Of a stretch of DNA of 5,993 nt, positions 1 to 5,993 are shown in pieces. Position numbers and translations under genes: made by a program. Position 1 is the stretch's first letter, and every line of letters starts with the position of its first letter. The stretch comes from an uncultured Bacteroidota bacterium (GTDB taxonomy: Bacteria; Bacteroidota; Bacteroidia; Chitinophagales; Chitinophagaceae): the NCBI GenBank assembly GCA_946479535.1, contig CAMLGP010000205.1:1-5993 (forward strand). Reading direction: 5' to 3'. A model generated the notes under the pieces. It ran no database searches. It was not told where the DNA came from and saw only the letters and a program-made list of their open reading frames with translations.

Positions 1-830
1 AAGTGTATTCCTACTGTCTGGATATTTTCGAAAATCCTAAAAAGCTACATGAAGCAAGTATTGCAATTGCAAAACACCTGGAGGCAGTGTCCAAACATCC
101 ATTGATCAAGGATGGAGAATTGTTTGTTGCCTATTGCGAGCAGGTAGAGTTTGATAAACAGGTGACCGATTGCATTGTTATTGTAAAAGCAGAGACCAGG
201 CATAGTTTTTTGCAGGTCAATAATGAAAAGAAAAGGATATCTATAAAATCAGTTGATGGGATCGATACAAGAAAAGTAGATAAGGCCGTGCTTATTTTTA
301 ATCAAAGACAGAGGGAGGGCTTTCGGGTAAAATTGATTGATAATGTGAAAGGAGAAAATGCACATTTTTGGAAAGATGATTTTCTGGGGATCGTTGAATT
401 GGAGAATAGTTATTCTTTTACGAACAATTACCTTTCTATCGCCAAGTCTTTTATTGTAAATGAACTTCAGGATGAATATTCCAAAGTTGATCAGGCCGGG
501 TTATTGAATAAAACCCTGAAGTACTTTAACGAGAATGAACAGTTCAAGTCCGGTGATTTTGAAAAAAAGGTATTTGAGGATCCCGCACTAGTCAAGTCTT
601 TCCGGAATTTCGGAAGCCGGATGCTGGAAGAGCGCGACATCGATATATCCGACCAGTTCGAAATATCAGGACCGGCTGTAAAGCGATCTCAAAAAAGTTT
701 CAAAAGCGTTATAAAGCTTGATAAGAACTTCCATATTTATATTCACGGTGATCGATCTCTGATTGAGCAGGGAGTTGATAAACAATCTGGCAAGAAATAT
801 TATAAAATTTATTTTGACAAAGAAGATTGA
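1..830 (+). CDS. Nucleoid-associated protein, NdpA/YejK (37 kDa, NA37) family; 5'-truncated by the window edge
   Basis: The 276 or so visible residues resemble the NA37 family (E. coli YejK/NdpA, about 335 residues), proteins that associate with the bacterial nucleoid in the cytoplasm; their exact biochemical role is poorly defined. Recognisable are the early block with 'KHLEAVSKHPLIKDGELFVAY', the middle block with 'DDFLGIVELENSYSFTNNYL', and the C-terminal 'IYIHGDRSLIEQGVDK', a strand-rich end as in the family. The first in-frame GTG is at base 3, but the family is about 60-70 residues longer, so this GTG is probably an internal Val and the gene starts outside the window. The stop is TGA at 828-830. 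It lies convergent to the STAND operon and looks like a chromosomal neighbour, not a part of that system. The family call rests on recalled sequence style, not a search. A phage or plasmid-borne NA37 copy is the main alternative. Confidence 0.8.
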   Translation, partial: VYSYCLDIFENPKKLHEASIAIAKHLEAVSKHPLIKDGELFVAYCEQVEFDKQVTDCIVIVKAETRHSFLQVNNEKKRISIKSVDGIDTRKVDKAVLIFNQRQREGFRVKLIDNVKGENAHFWKDDFLGIVELENSYSFTNNYLSIAKSFIVNELQDEYSKVDQAGLLNKTLKYFNENEQFKSGDFEKKVFEDPALVKSFRNFGSRMLEERDIDISDQFEISGPAVKRSQKSFKSVIKLDKNFHIYIHGDRSLIEQGVDKQSGKKYYKIYFDKED

Positions 831-862
831 TGGATGGAATGAGGGAAATAATGGGAAAATAT

Positions 863-868
863 AAGAGG
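863..868 (+). promoter_or_regulatory. Candidate ribosome binding site for the small ORF at 877
   Basis: AAGAGG lies 8 bases before the ATG at 877 and is a fair match to a Shine-Dalgarno core. It is the reason to prefer that ATG over the earlier ATGs at 830 and 851, which are in another frame and stop at 901. Bacteroidota depend little on Shine-Dalgarno pairing, so its weight is limited. Confidence 0.3.
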
Positions 869-876
869 CAACTACC

Positions 877-1014
877 ATGGAAGCGGTCAAAGAAATTGTA
901 AATGACTCTACCAATAAATACGTTAAAGAACCCGGAAAGGAAACAGTAAAAGTAGCCCCTGCAGAAGCACCCGAAATAAATGATGGTCTCAATGCATTGG
1001 TAAAAGCCGATTAG
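877..1014 (+). CDS. Possible small protein, 45 residues, unrecognised
   Basis: An ATG at 877 opens 45 codons ending in TAG at 1012-1014. The product begins MEAVKEIVNDSTNKYVKEPG and ends LNALVKAD. It is hydrophilic, with many Lys and Glu, an Ala/Pro/Glu-rich middle ('KVAPAEAPE'), no membrane segment and no cysteine. It starts 46 bp after the NdpA-like gene on the same strand and could share its transcript. In favour are the AAGAGG site at good spacing and its fit in the otherwise empty gap before the convergent operon. Against it are its shortness and the lack of any family I recognise. It could equally be a chance ORF in the 3' untranslated region. No function can be proposed. Confidence 0.4.
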   Translation: MEAVKEIVNDSTNKYVKEPGKETVKVAPAEAPEINDGLNALVKAD

Positions 1015-1037
1015 AATTTCCTTGCCTTAAACGACTA

Positions 1038-3518
1038 TCAATTATTGAATTTTAAGATCAAGTCATTAATAATTAAAGCCTCCGTTTCATGCTCCTTCGG
1101 ATAGGCGCGAAGTTCTTCCTGTAACCGCTTCAATACAAGCCATGCATCAAACGATCGTATATCAGGCCGTTTGGACGCTTCTGGCATTTGAGATACCAGT
1201 GATTTGAAATGAGCAAGATCTTCTTCGTCTAATAATTTATGATAGTTCTGCAAACAAAACCGGGCTCCTTCTGCCAAAGGAATGATATTCCTGTTTTTCA
1301 ATAATTCTTCCAGCACACCAGGTATCTGATAACGAAGTTTATCAGCAATTGTTATTGGCGGCAGCTCATACAGTAGGAATTTTGGCAATTTGTATTCATA
1401 AATATTGTTGGTAGTCATTACGTATAAATAGCCATTCTTCTCATCAATGGTAATGGAAGTGTAACCCGTTGGTATGTTCCAGTATGTCTTAAGTTTATAG
1501 CCTTCTTCCGTATAGATTTCTATTATATTGGCACCATTCCCATATCGTATTGTGTAAACAAGGCTGCTTCCCGATGTGCTACCTGCATTGGGGCTATAAC
1601 CATATGATTCTGTTGGCGTAAAAAGCCTTTCCTTTTTTCCTGATGCAGAAAAAACATCCAGGCTTGGATAACTATAATAATCAGGTTGAGGATAATGATA
1701 AACAAGGAATTTCCCATTCCACCCGTATACCCACCCACCGTTAACATTGAATTTGATGGTAGATGGCTTTTTCTTCGTATCAGTAGAATAAATGGTAGCG
1801 GTAGTGTTCTGAATTGAAGTAATAGTAGCAAAATTATTACTAACGGAATATGCAGGGTATTGATTTCCATGATCTGGAATATCGTAAATAATATCTGCAT
1901 GGCCATTAGGAGCAAGATCTTTGATCCTGATTTGCTTTCTGAGTACTACAATAAGTTTCCGGTATTTGGCGGAGTAATTAATGTATTTAGGGGTTTCTAA
2001 TTGCTGGACAACCTGCGAATCCAGTACCTGCGTTGTTTCAAAATTCTCATTACAGATAACAATTTTTACACTGGGTTTGAGATTTTCTCCGAAATTAAAT
2101 TGTGTTCCCAACATTTGATTTTTTTCTAGTACTGATATTGGAAAAACCTGCCCTATGTGGGGTAATTCTATCGTCCGAACATGGTCGGATGGACGTTTAA
2201 ACTTCCAGACAACCGGCTTGTCTTCCAGTAAGGAAATGAGTAAGGAGCTGTCTTCCGAAGATACCCTCATATCTAAAATTTTCTTGGAAGGGTCCAGGAA
2301 TAGCTGATCAATTGGTTTTCCCAAATGATCCAGTAAAACAATAGTATTATCAACTGTGGCAGCGGCCCATTTTTCGGACTTATTAAAAGGCGTGATATAT
2401 TTCATTGATGGGCCAATGGTATAACATTTATCCTGAGATAGCCGATAGTCCATACTCACAGCGCATATTCCATCTCCATGAGCAACCCATAATTCCTCTT
2501 CAACGGAATTGGAAAAAGCAAAGCCGCTAAAATTTGTAATGGAAACACTGTCTTCCCGGGTAGTATCCCTGGATGAGCAATCCATGAACTTTATATTTAC
2601 TGGCGCCCACTCAGTAGTATAGGCTACGTATCGTCCATTCTTCGAAATTGAAAAATTCATTGGCAGATTCCGCTTCCTATTTTTGTATTCTACCATTTTA
2701 TTCCCACTGGTATCGTAAACTGAAAAAGATGAATCAAAGAAATTAACGACCACGGCATTGCCATTGGAAGATAGCTTCATTGAGGAAACAGAACGATCAA
2801 GCACAGTCAATTGTTTTAACCTTCCGCTTTGCCGAAAGTAAAGTTTTAAAGACACTTCCTGAGTTCCAGCTCCTGAAATGCCATGACCCACACATATATT
2901 GGCGTCAGCAGACATGTCATCAACATAAAATGAATTATAAGCTGATCCCAGGTAATTGGTGTTACTGCTGTTATTTTCTAGACTATACTGAACAAACTGG
3001 CCATCTGTAGCATACACCATCTGCTCGCTGTCATTTAAAGCAAATGGTGATCTGAAATTCGATTGGAGCCGGGTATAAACATTTAACAACGTATCTGATA
3101 AGTAATCATGCAATACAGAGGCTGTTAAATGGGAGGGTAAGATATTATATGCTGCAGCTGCCAGGCTTCTACCAATAGTGGGGTCTGTTTTTTTCAATCC
3201 GGAAGCTGCGTTGACAAGGCTGATTACCCTGGCTTTTTTGGTCTGTTTCTGTGCCTGCGTTGCTTTATCACGTTCCCCCGTTATTTTTTTGAAAAGCTCG
3301 CGTATCTTAATGGTAGGCGTATCCGTGCGGATCCCGCATTCCTTTGCGGCAATCTGGGCTTTTAAAAAGTACTTTAGGGCAGAATCATAAACCGGTACAC
3401 TAGCGCGAATAAATGAATTTCCTTTATCCATAGCATCGGTATACCGTTTGCATGGCTGTTGCTGCGCAGTTCCGTTAAATGAAAGATATAAGAATATGAC
3501 CACCCCAATTCTTTTCAT
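1038..3518 (-). CDS. Exported WD40-like beta-propeller protein, putative sensor half of a split STAND system
   Basis: This is an 826-residue protein. Residues 1-18 form a Sec signal peptide (KR, then the hydrophobic VVIFLYLSF core, cleavage likely at NGTA|QQQ). There is no lipobox, so it should be soluble in the periplasm or outside the cell. Residues about 28-62 look TPR-like ('YDSALKYFLKAQIAAKE'). Residues 65-97 are a charged helix, and 98-150 a helical linker ('GRSLAAAAYNILP', 'LHDYLSDTLLNVY') of the kind that I recall preceding the propeller in fused STAND-WD40 proteins. From about 155 to 715 come ten or more strand-rich repeats such as 'LSSNGNAVVVNFFDSSFSVY', 'ISKNGRYVAYTTEWAPVNIK' and 'IDEKNGYLYVMTTNNIYEYK'. 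They are divergent blades with few or no WD dipeptides, perhaps two propellers. Residues 720-826 are all helical. The gene starts 16 bp after the ATPase gene with no visible Shine-Dalgarno site, which suggests one operon. The ligand is unknown. The fold is well supported; the sensor role is inferred from its partner. Confidence 0.75.
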   Translation of the reverse strand: MKRIGVVIFLYLSFNGTAQQQPCKRYTDAMDKGNSFIRASVPVYDSALKYFLKAQIAAKECGIRTDTPTIKIRELFKKITGERDKATQAQKQTKKARVISLVNAASGLKKTDPTIGRSLAAAAYNILPSHLTASVLHDYLSDTLLNVYTRLQSNFRSPFALNDSEQMVYATDGQFVQYSLENNSSNTNYLGSAYNSFYVDDMSADANICVGHGISGAGTQEVSLKLYFRQSGRLKQLTVLDRSVSSMKLSSNGNAVVVNFFDSSFSVYDTSGNKMVEYKNRKRNLPMNFSISKNGRYVAYTTEWAPVNIKFMDCSSRDTTREDSVSITNFSGFAFSNSVEEELWVAHGDGICAVSMDYRLSQDKCYTIGPSMKYITPFNKSEKWAAATVDNTIVLLDHLGKPIDQLFLDPSKKILDMRVSSEDSSLLISLLEDKPVVWKFKRPSDHVRTIELPHIGQVFPISVLEKNQMLGTQFNFGENLKPSVKIVICNENFETTQVLDSQVVQQLETPKYINYSAKYRKLIVVLRKQIRIKDLAPNGHADIIYDIPDHGNQYPAYSVSNNFATITSIQNTTATIYSTDTKKKPSTIKFNVNGGWVYGWNGKFLVYHYPQPDYYSYPSLDVFSASGKKERLFTPTESYGYSPNAGSTSGSSLVYTIRYGNGANIIEIYTEEGYKLKTYWNIPTGYTSITIDEKNGYLYVMTTNNIYEYKLPKFLLYELPPITIADKLRYQIPGVLEELLKNRNIIPLAEGARFCLQNYHKLLDEEDLAHFKSLVSQMPEASKRPDIRSFDAWLVLKRLQEELRAYPKEHETEALIINDLILKFNN

Positions 3519-3534
3519 AAAAAAGTATGCTTGA

Positions 3535-5460
3535 TTAATTACATCGTTGCAGTTTGGTTAATATTCGCTGATAGTTTGAATCTGCCTGAATTACCTGGCG
3601 CAGGGAATCAACCTGAACTTTCTTCAAGGTGTCGATTGCCCGCTGGTAATTATCGCAAGCCTCCTTGGGATCGTCATTATCACGGTAGCTATCACCGAAT
3701 GTTTCTAACATTTTCGCCTCATTGATAGCCTGCTGCTTTATTAATTCTGCATAAGCAAGTGACTTTTCCTGCAGGTTTCTTTCATTCTTGTCACTCAAGA
3801 CTTGTAATTCTTCCCGCGCAGCTTCTGCTTTTTTTGTTAGTGATCCGGTATAAAGTAAGAGGCCGGTCAATATAATTGCTGCTGTTACTGCAATGCCTAT
3901 TACCCACATTCCCCGTTTTCTGAGCTTTTGACTTCGTTCAGCTTCCACAATCGCTGCCTTTAATTCTCTTTCCCTCTGGTCTTCTTTTTCTTCCTGTATT
4001 CTTCTTTTTTCTTTTTCTATTTCATCCCGTTCTAAACTTATTTCATCCATACTTCTGGATACCAGATCCATTTCATCTCCCGTCAATTGTTTCTGGTCCA
4101 TTAAAACAAAAAGATACGGTTCGATCATATTCATTACGCTTGCAGAAATCAGGACTTTCGCATCGTTATATAAGTGCAGCTGGTTTTTTATCAGCTCTTT
4201 TGCGCGAAGTATATTCTTTTCATCCTGGTCACGCCTGTCGGCGATCAATGCGCACAATGAATCATGAACCAATTCATACAGGTTGTTTTCAGGTACATAC
4301 CGTAAAACCTTACCAGTTATCAATTGTGAAATAATACTGTCTATTACTTCCCTTTTTACATTTAATACACGCTTGTAAACAGTATCTTTCGGGATCGGTG
4401 ATTTGGTTTTATCAACAGTAACAAATGGGGACAACACACTCCATATCCGCTTTTCTTCAATGCCCTCGTCGGGAAAATCTTTATTTACCTGTTTGAGAAT
4501 TTTGACTACTAACTCCGCCAATAATTCGCTAAGCACATTACCAATATCGCCCATACCACTTACGGTACTTTTAGTAAACTCTGCCAGCTTTTCCTGTTTG
4601 GGGTCTTCGGTGACCTTCATGTACATTTTATCAAGGAATACCTGGAGGTAGGGTAATTGAATGGTTCTTTCCTGTGGTTTATCCTTTACTTTTTCAAATA
4701 TATCTTCAATTATCTCGTCCCTCTTTACATCTGATTCCGCGGGAATTTTTACGTTCAGATTTTTGGCCTTATGGATCTCAATCATTACTTCCTTCACCTT
4801 GTTGATGTCCATTGGTTCAAGTTCAAGCTTTCTATGGAGTAAATAAGGTATCTCCTTTTCATATTTACCTAAATGGAACATGAATTCAGATCGAATACTG
4901 AATATCATCTTTACAGGCTGTTCAATCCGCTGCAGATCGATTAGAATATCAAGGAATTGTTCTTTTTCCCTTTCATCACCCAGGATAAACAATTCTTCAA
5001 ACTGGTCAAATATTAAGTAGATAGGTTTGAAATGTTTCAGAAAAATATTGCGTAGCCGGATGGCATTTTCTGTAAGTGCAATTTCTGTTTCGGGAATAGA
5101 TTTTTCGTGTTCAATATTCTGTTTTTTCAGATCAAGCTGCTCCAGCAATTCTGTCAGTTCATTCAGTTCATTGCTTTCATTGTTTTCATTGCCTCCGGCT
5201 TCGTCCAGCGCTTTTTCAAATGATTCAATCAGGTTCTTGCCTCTTTTGATATGAATATCATACCAGTCATAGGGATTGAACTTATTGGAAAGTCCACACT
5301 GGATCAAGCTGGTTTTGCCCGTACCCGATGCCCCATACAGCCAAACCATGTTTGTTTCAAACAACATGTTGTACAACTTTTTTATTTCTTCCGTTCTGCC
5401 GAAAAAAATATCTGAGTCGCCTTTAGTATATGCATCTAGAAATTTAAACGGGTATCTCAT
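3535..5460 (-). CDS. Membrane-anchored STAND-type (nSTAND1-like) P-loop ATPase with C-terminal periplasmic TPR-like tail
   Basis: This is a 641-residue protein. The NTPase domain starts at once: 'DIFFGRTEEIKKLY' (17-30), Walker A GASGTGKTS (43-51), Walker B 'YLIFDQFEELF' (148-158), a sensor strand 'MIFSIRSEF' (185-193) with Arg190, and 'LELEPMD' (212-218). Residues about 330-410 are winged-helix-like and end in 'LYELVHDSLCALIADRR', typical of nSTAND1 proteins. Residues 470-517 are a highly charged coiled coil. One TM helix follows at about 519-537 ('VIGIAVTAAIILTGLLL'), preceded by LRKRG, which by the positive-inside rule puts the ATPase in the cytoplasm. Residues 541-583 are a second coiled coil and 584-616 one TPR-like unit ('FGDSYRDNDDPKEACDNYQR'). 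There is no N-terminal effector domain and no fused propeller; the propeller is encoded 16 bp downstream. AAGGCGG lies upstream but only 1 base from the ATG, too close for a normal Shine-Dalgarno site. As in other STAND proteins, ATP-driven conformational switching is expected. The biological role (defence, stress or envelope sensing) is unproven. Confidence 0.85.
   Translation of the reverse strand: MRYPFKFLDAYTKGDSDIFFGRTEEIKKLYNMLFETNMVWLYGASGTGKTSLIQCGLSNKFNPYDWYDIHIKRGKNLIESFEKALDEAGGNENNESNELNELTELLEQLDLKKQNIEHEKSIPETEIALTENAIRLRNIFLKHFKPIYLIFDQFEELFILGDEREKEQFLDILIDLQRIEQPVKMIFSIRSEFMFHLGKYEKEIPYLLHRKLELEPMDINKVKEVMIEIHKAKNLNVKIPAESDVKRDEIIEDIFEKVKDKPQERTIQLPYLQVFLDKMYMKVTEDPKQEKLAEFTKSTVSGMGDIGNVLSELLAELVVKILKQVNKDFPDEGIEEKRIWSVLSPFVTVDKTKSPIPKDTVYKRVLNVKREVIDSIISQLITGKVLRYVPENNLYELVHDSLCALIADRRDQDEKNILRAKELIKNQLHLYNDAKVLISASVMNMIEPYLFVLMDQKQLTGDEMDLVSRSMDEISLERDEIEKEKRRIQEEKEDQRERELKAAIVEAERSQKLRKRGMWVIGIAVTAAIILTGLLLYTGSLTKKAEAAREELQVLSDKNERNLQEKSLAYAELIKQQAINEAKMLETFGDSYRDNDDPKEACDNYQRAIDTLKKVQVDSLRQVIQADSNYQRILTKLQRCN
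5155..5190 (-). repeat. In-frame 9-bp tandem repeat (four copies) inside the STAND ATPase gene
   Basis: Read on the + strand, the four units are cagttcatt, cagttcatt, gctttcatt and gttttcatt. A weaker fifth unit (caattctgt, 6 of 9 bases) lies at 5146-5154. On the coding strand each unit gives Asn-Glu-X, so the protein reads NEN-NES-NEL-NEL from residue 91, then drifts into TEL-LEQ. The tract sits between Walker A (residue 43) and Walker B (residue 148), in a region likely to be a surface loop or helix. A change in copy number would keep the reading frame. Confidence 0.75.
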
Positions 5461-5487
5461 TCCGCCTTTTATAGTTTATTCATGAGT

Positions 5488-5958
5488 TTAGCTTAGTATA
5501 TCCTTTTGTGCATCGGTAAAAAGGCGATGGATCACGTCTTTTCTGTAATCAAGGTATGTATCAGAAGTTTTTTCCATCAACACATTCGCAATGCCGGGCA
5601 TATCGTCTGGAGAATTGGAAAATTGGACCCCTTCATCTTTAGCATCATTCACACAGGTATAAATAAGAATGTTATTGTCATCATTATCCCGCATTCTATA
5701 GAAATATATTTTTGCTCCTGATCTTGCATCAATTGAATTAAGGTCAATTACAAAAGGTGATAAGGTCACCCCTTTTTCATAATCTTTTTTGTAGAAAAAA
5801 ACGGTATCTGTGCTCACCGGTCCATGGGTGTAATTAATTCGCGCTATTTGTCTGGGTACACTATGATCTTTGTATTCACGAATCTCACAATAGGAATGTT
5901 GATACCTGGGATTATTATTTCTTACCTGATGATAAACAACCTCTTTAATGGCAGCCAT
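5488..5958 (-). CDS. Unrecognised protein, first visible gene of the STAND operon (start uncertain; may extend past the window edge)
   Basis: From the ATG at 5958 this encodes 156 residues; I do not recognise the family. There is no signal peptide or TM segment, so it is probably cytoplasmic. Residues 1-13 look helical, 47-104 strand-rich ('TDTVFFYKKDY', 'LSPFVIDLNSI', 'GAKIYFYRMR', 'NILIYTCVND'), and 120-155 helical ('GIANVLMEK', 'YRKDVIHRLFTDAQKDIL'). This suggests a compact alpha/beta domain. No His-Cys, Ser-His-Asp or TIR-like catalytic set is evident. It lies 27 bp upstream of the STAND ATPase gene on the same strand, so it is probably co-transcribed. In STAND systems a small gene in this place can encode an effector, adaptor or effector-associated module; that role is only inferred. 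The reading frame stays open for 11 more codons to the window edge (ending ..AFLSTYN before Met), and no Shine-Dalgarno site marks the ATG. The protein may therefore be longer, with an N-terminal domain not seen here. Confidence 0.65.
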   Translation of the reverse strand: MAAIKEVVYHQVRNNNPRYQHSYCEIREYKDHSVPRQIARINYTHGPVSTDTVFFYKKDYEKGVTLSPFVIDLNSIDARSGAKIYFYRMRDNDDNNILIYTCVNDAKDEGVQFSNSPDDMPGIANVLMEKTSDTYLDYRKDVIHRLFTDAQKDILS

Positions 5959-5993
5959 ATTATAGGTTGATAAAAACGCAAGGGTTTCAAGGA

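Noticed and set aside
830..901. A 23-codon, very basic ORF whose ATG overlaps the NdpA stop (TGATG)
   Set aside because: The overlap is suggestive of translational coupling, but the frame is very short, overlaps the 45-codon ORF that has the better ribosome binding site, and has no support beyond the start codon.
666..992. A 108-codon reading frame on the - strand across the end of the NdpA-like gene
   Set aside because: It is antisense to a recognisable gene and to the small ORF, has a low-complexity Ser/Phe/Ile composition typical of shadow frames, and resembles nothing.
1026..1056. Inverted repeat CTTAAA / TTTAAG at the convergent junction, as a two-way terminator
   Set aside because: The arms are only 6 bp, AT-rich and 19 bases apart, and no U-tract follows on either strand. 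It is too weak to call.
1523..1915. A 130-codon - strand frame within the propeller gene
   Set aside because: It is same-strand but out of frame with a well-supported propeller protein. The Ile/Leu-rich product is what a frame-shifted reading of strand-rich repeats gives.
4001..4017. A-rich run on the coding strand of the ATPase as a programmed frameshift site
   Set aside because: The AAAAAAG heptamer is not in the phase needed for -1 slippage, the frame continues intact to the TM helix and tail, and the bases simply encode Glu-Lys-rich coiled coil.
5027..5254. A + strand frame with a very Ser/Phe-rich product opposite the ATPase
   Set aside because: It is the antisense reading of a Glu/Lys/Asn-rich coding stretch, which yields Phe/Ser runs automatically.
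5959..5964. TATAAT directly before the ATG at 5958 on the - strand, as a -10 promoter element
   Set aside because: It touches the start codon, leaving no room for a transcription start upstream of the gene, and the main Bacteroidota sigma factor prefers a TAnnTTTG-type element. Probably chance in AT-rich DNA.

Overview
The window looks like a piece of a Bacteroidota chromosome, most likely of the Chitinophaga/Niastella kind. The reasons are AT-leaning DNA, few recognisable Shine-Dalgarno sites, a signal peptide ending just before a run of Gln ('..NGTA|QQQ'), and a STAND ATPase whose N-terminus is of the form I know from that phylum ('YPFKFLDAYTKGDSDIFFGR'). The phylum is an inference from style; there is no rRNA or other marker in the window.

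Layout. At the left edge, on the + strand, lies the 3' part of a gene for a NdpA/YejK-type (37 kDa) nucleoid-associated protein (1-830). It is followed by a possible 45-codon small gene (877-1014). From the right edge, on the - strand, comes a tightly packed three-gene set transcribed right to left: an unrecognised protein of at least 156 residues (5958-5488), a membrane-anchored STAND-type ATPase (5460-3535), and an exported, very divergent WD40-like beta-propeller protein (3518-1038). The spacers are 27 and 16 bp, so these three are probably one operon. It converges on the + strand genes with a 23-bp junction. No RNA gene, IS element, CRISPR array or convincing terminator is visible, and no stretch over 300 bp lacks a gene.

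How the genes may work together. STAND proteins are signal-responsive switches, commonly built as effector - NTPase - winged helix - repeat sensor (often WD40). Here the NTPase protein begins directly with the NTPase domain, carries one transmembrane helix near residue 519-537, and ends in a short TPR-like tail predicted to be periplasmic. The WD40-like half is a separate protein with its own signal peptide. It begins with a TPR-like segment and then a helical linker of the type that I recall joining the TM helix to the propeller in fused STAND-WD40 proteins. The simplest reading is a STAND sensor split into two chains across the inner membrane: a periplasmic propeller sensor and a cytoplasmic ATPase, with the small first gene as candidate effector or partner. 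The split is read from the sequence. A role in defence or envelope sensing is inference. The ATPase also carries a small 9-bp in-frame tandem repeat between Walker A and Walker B.
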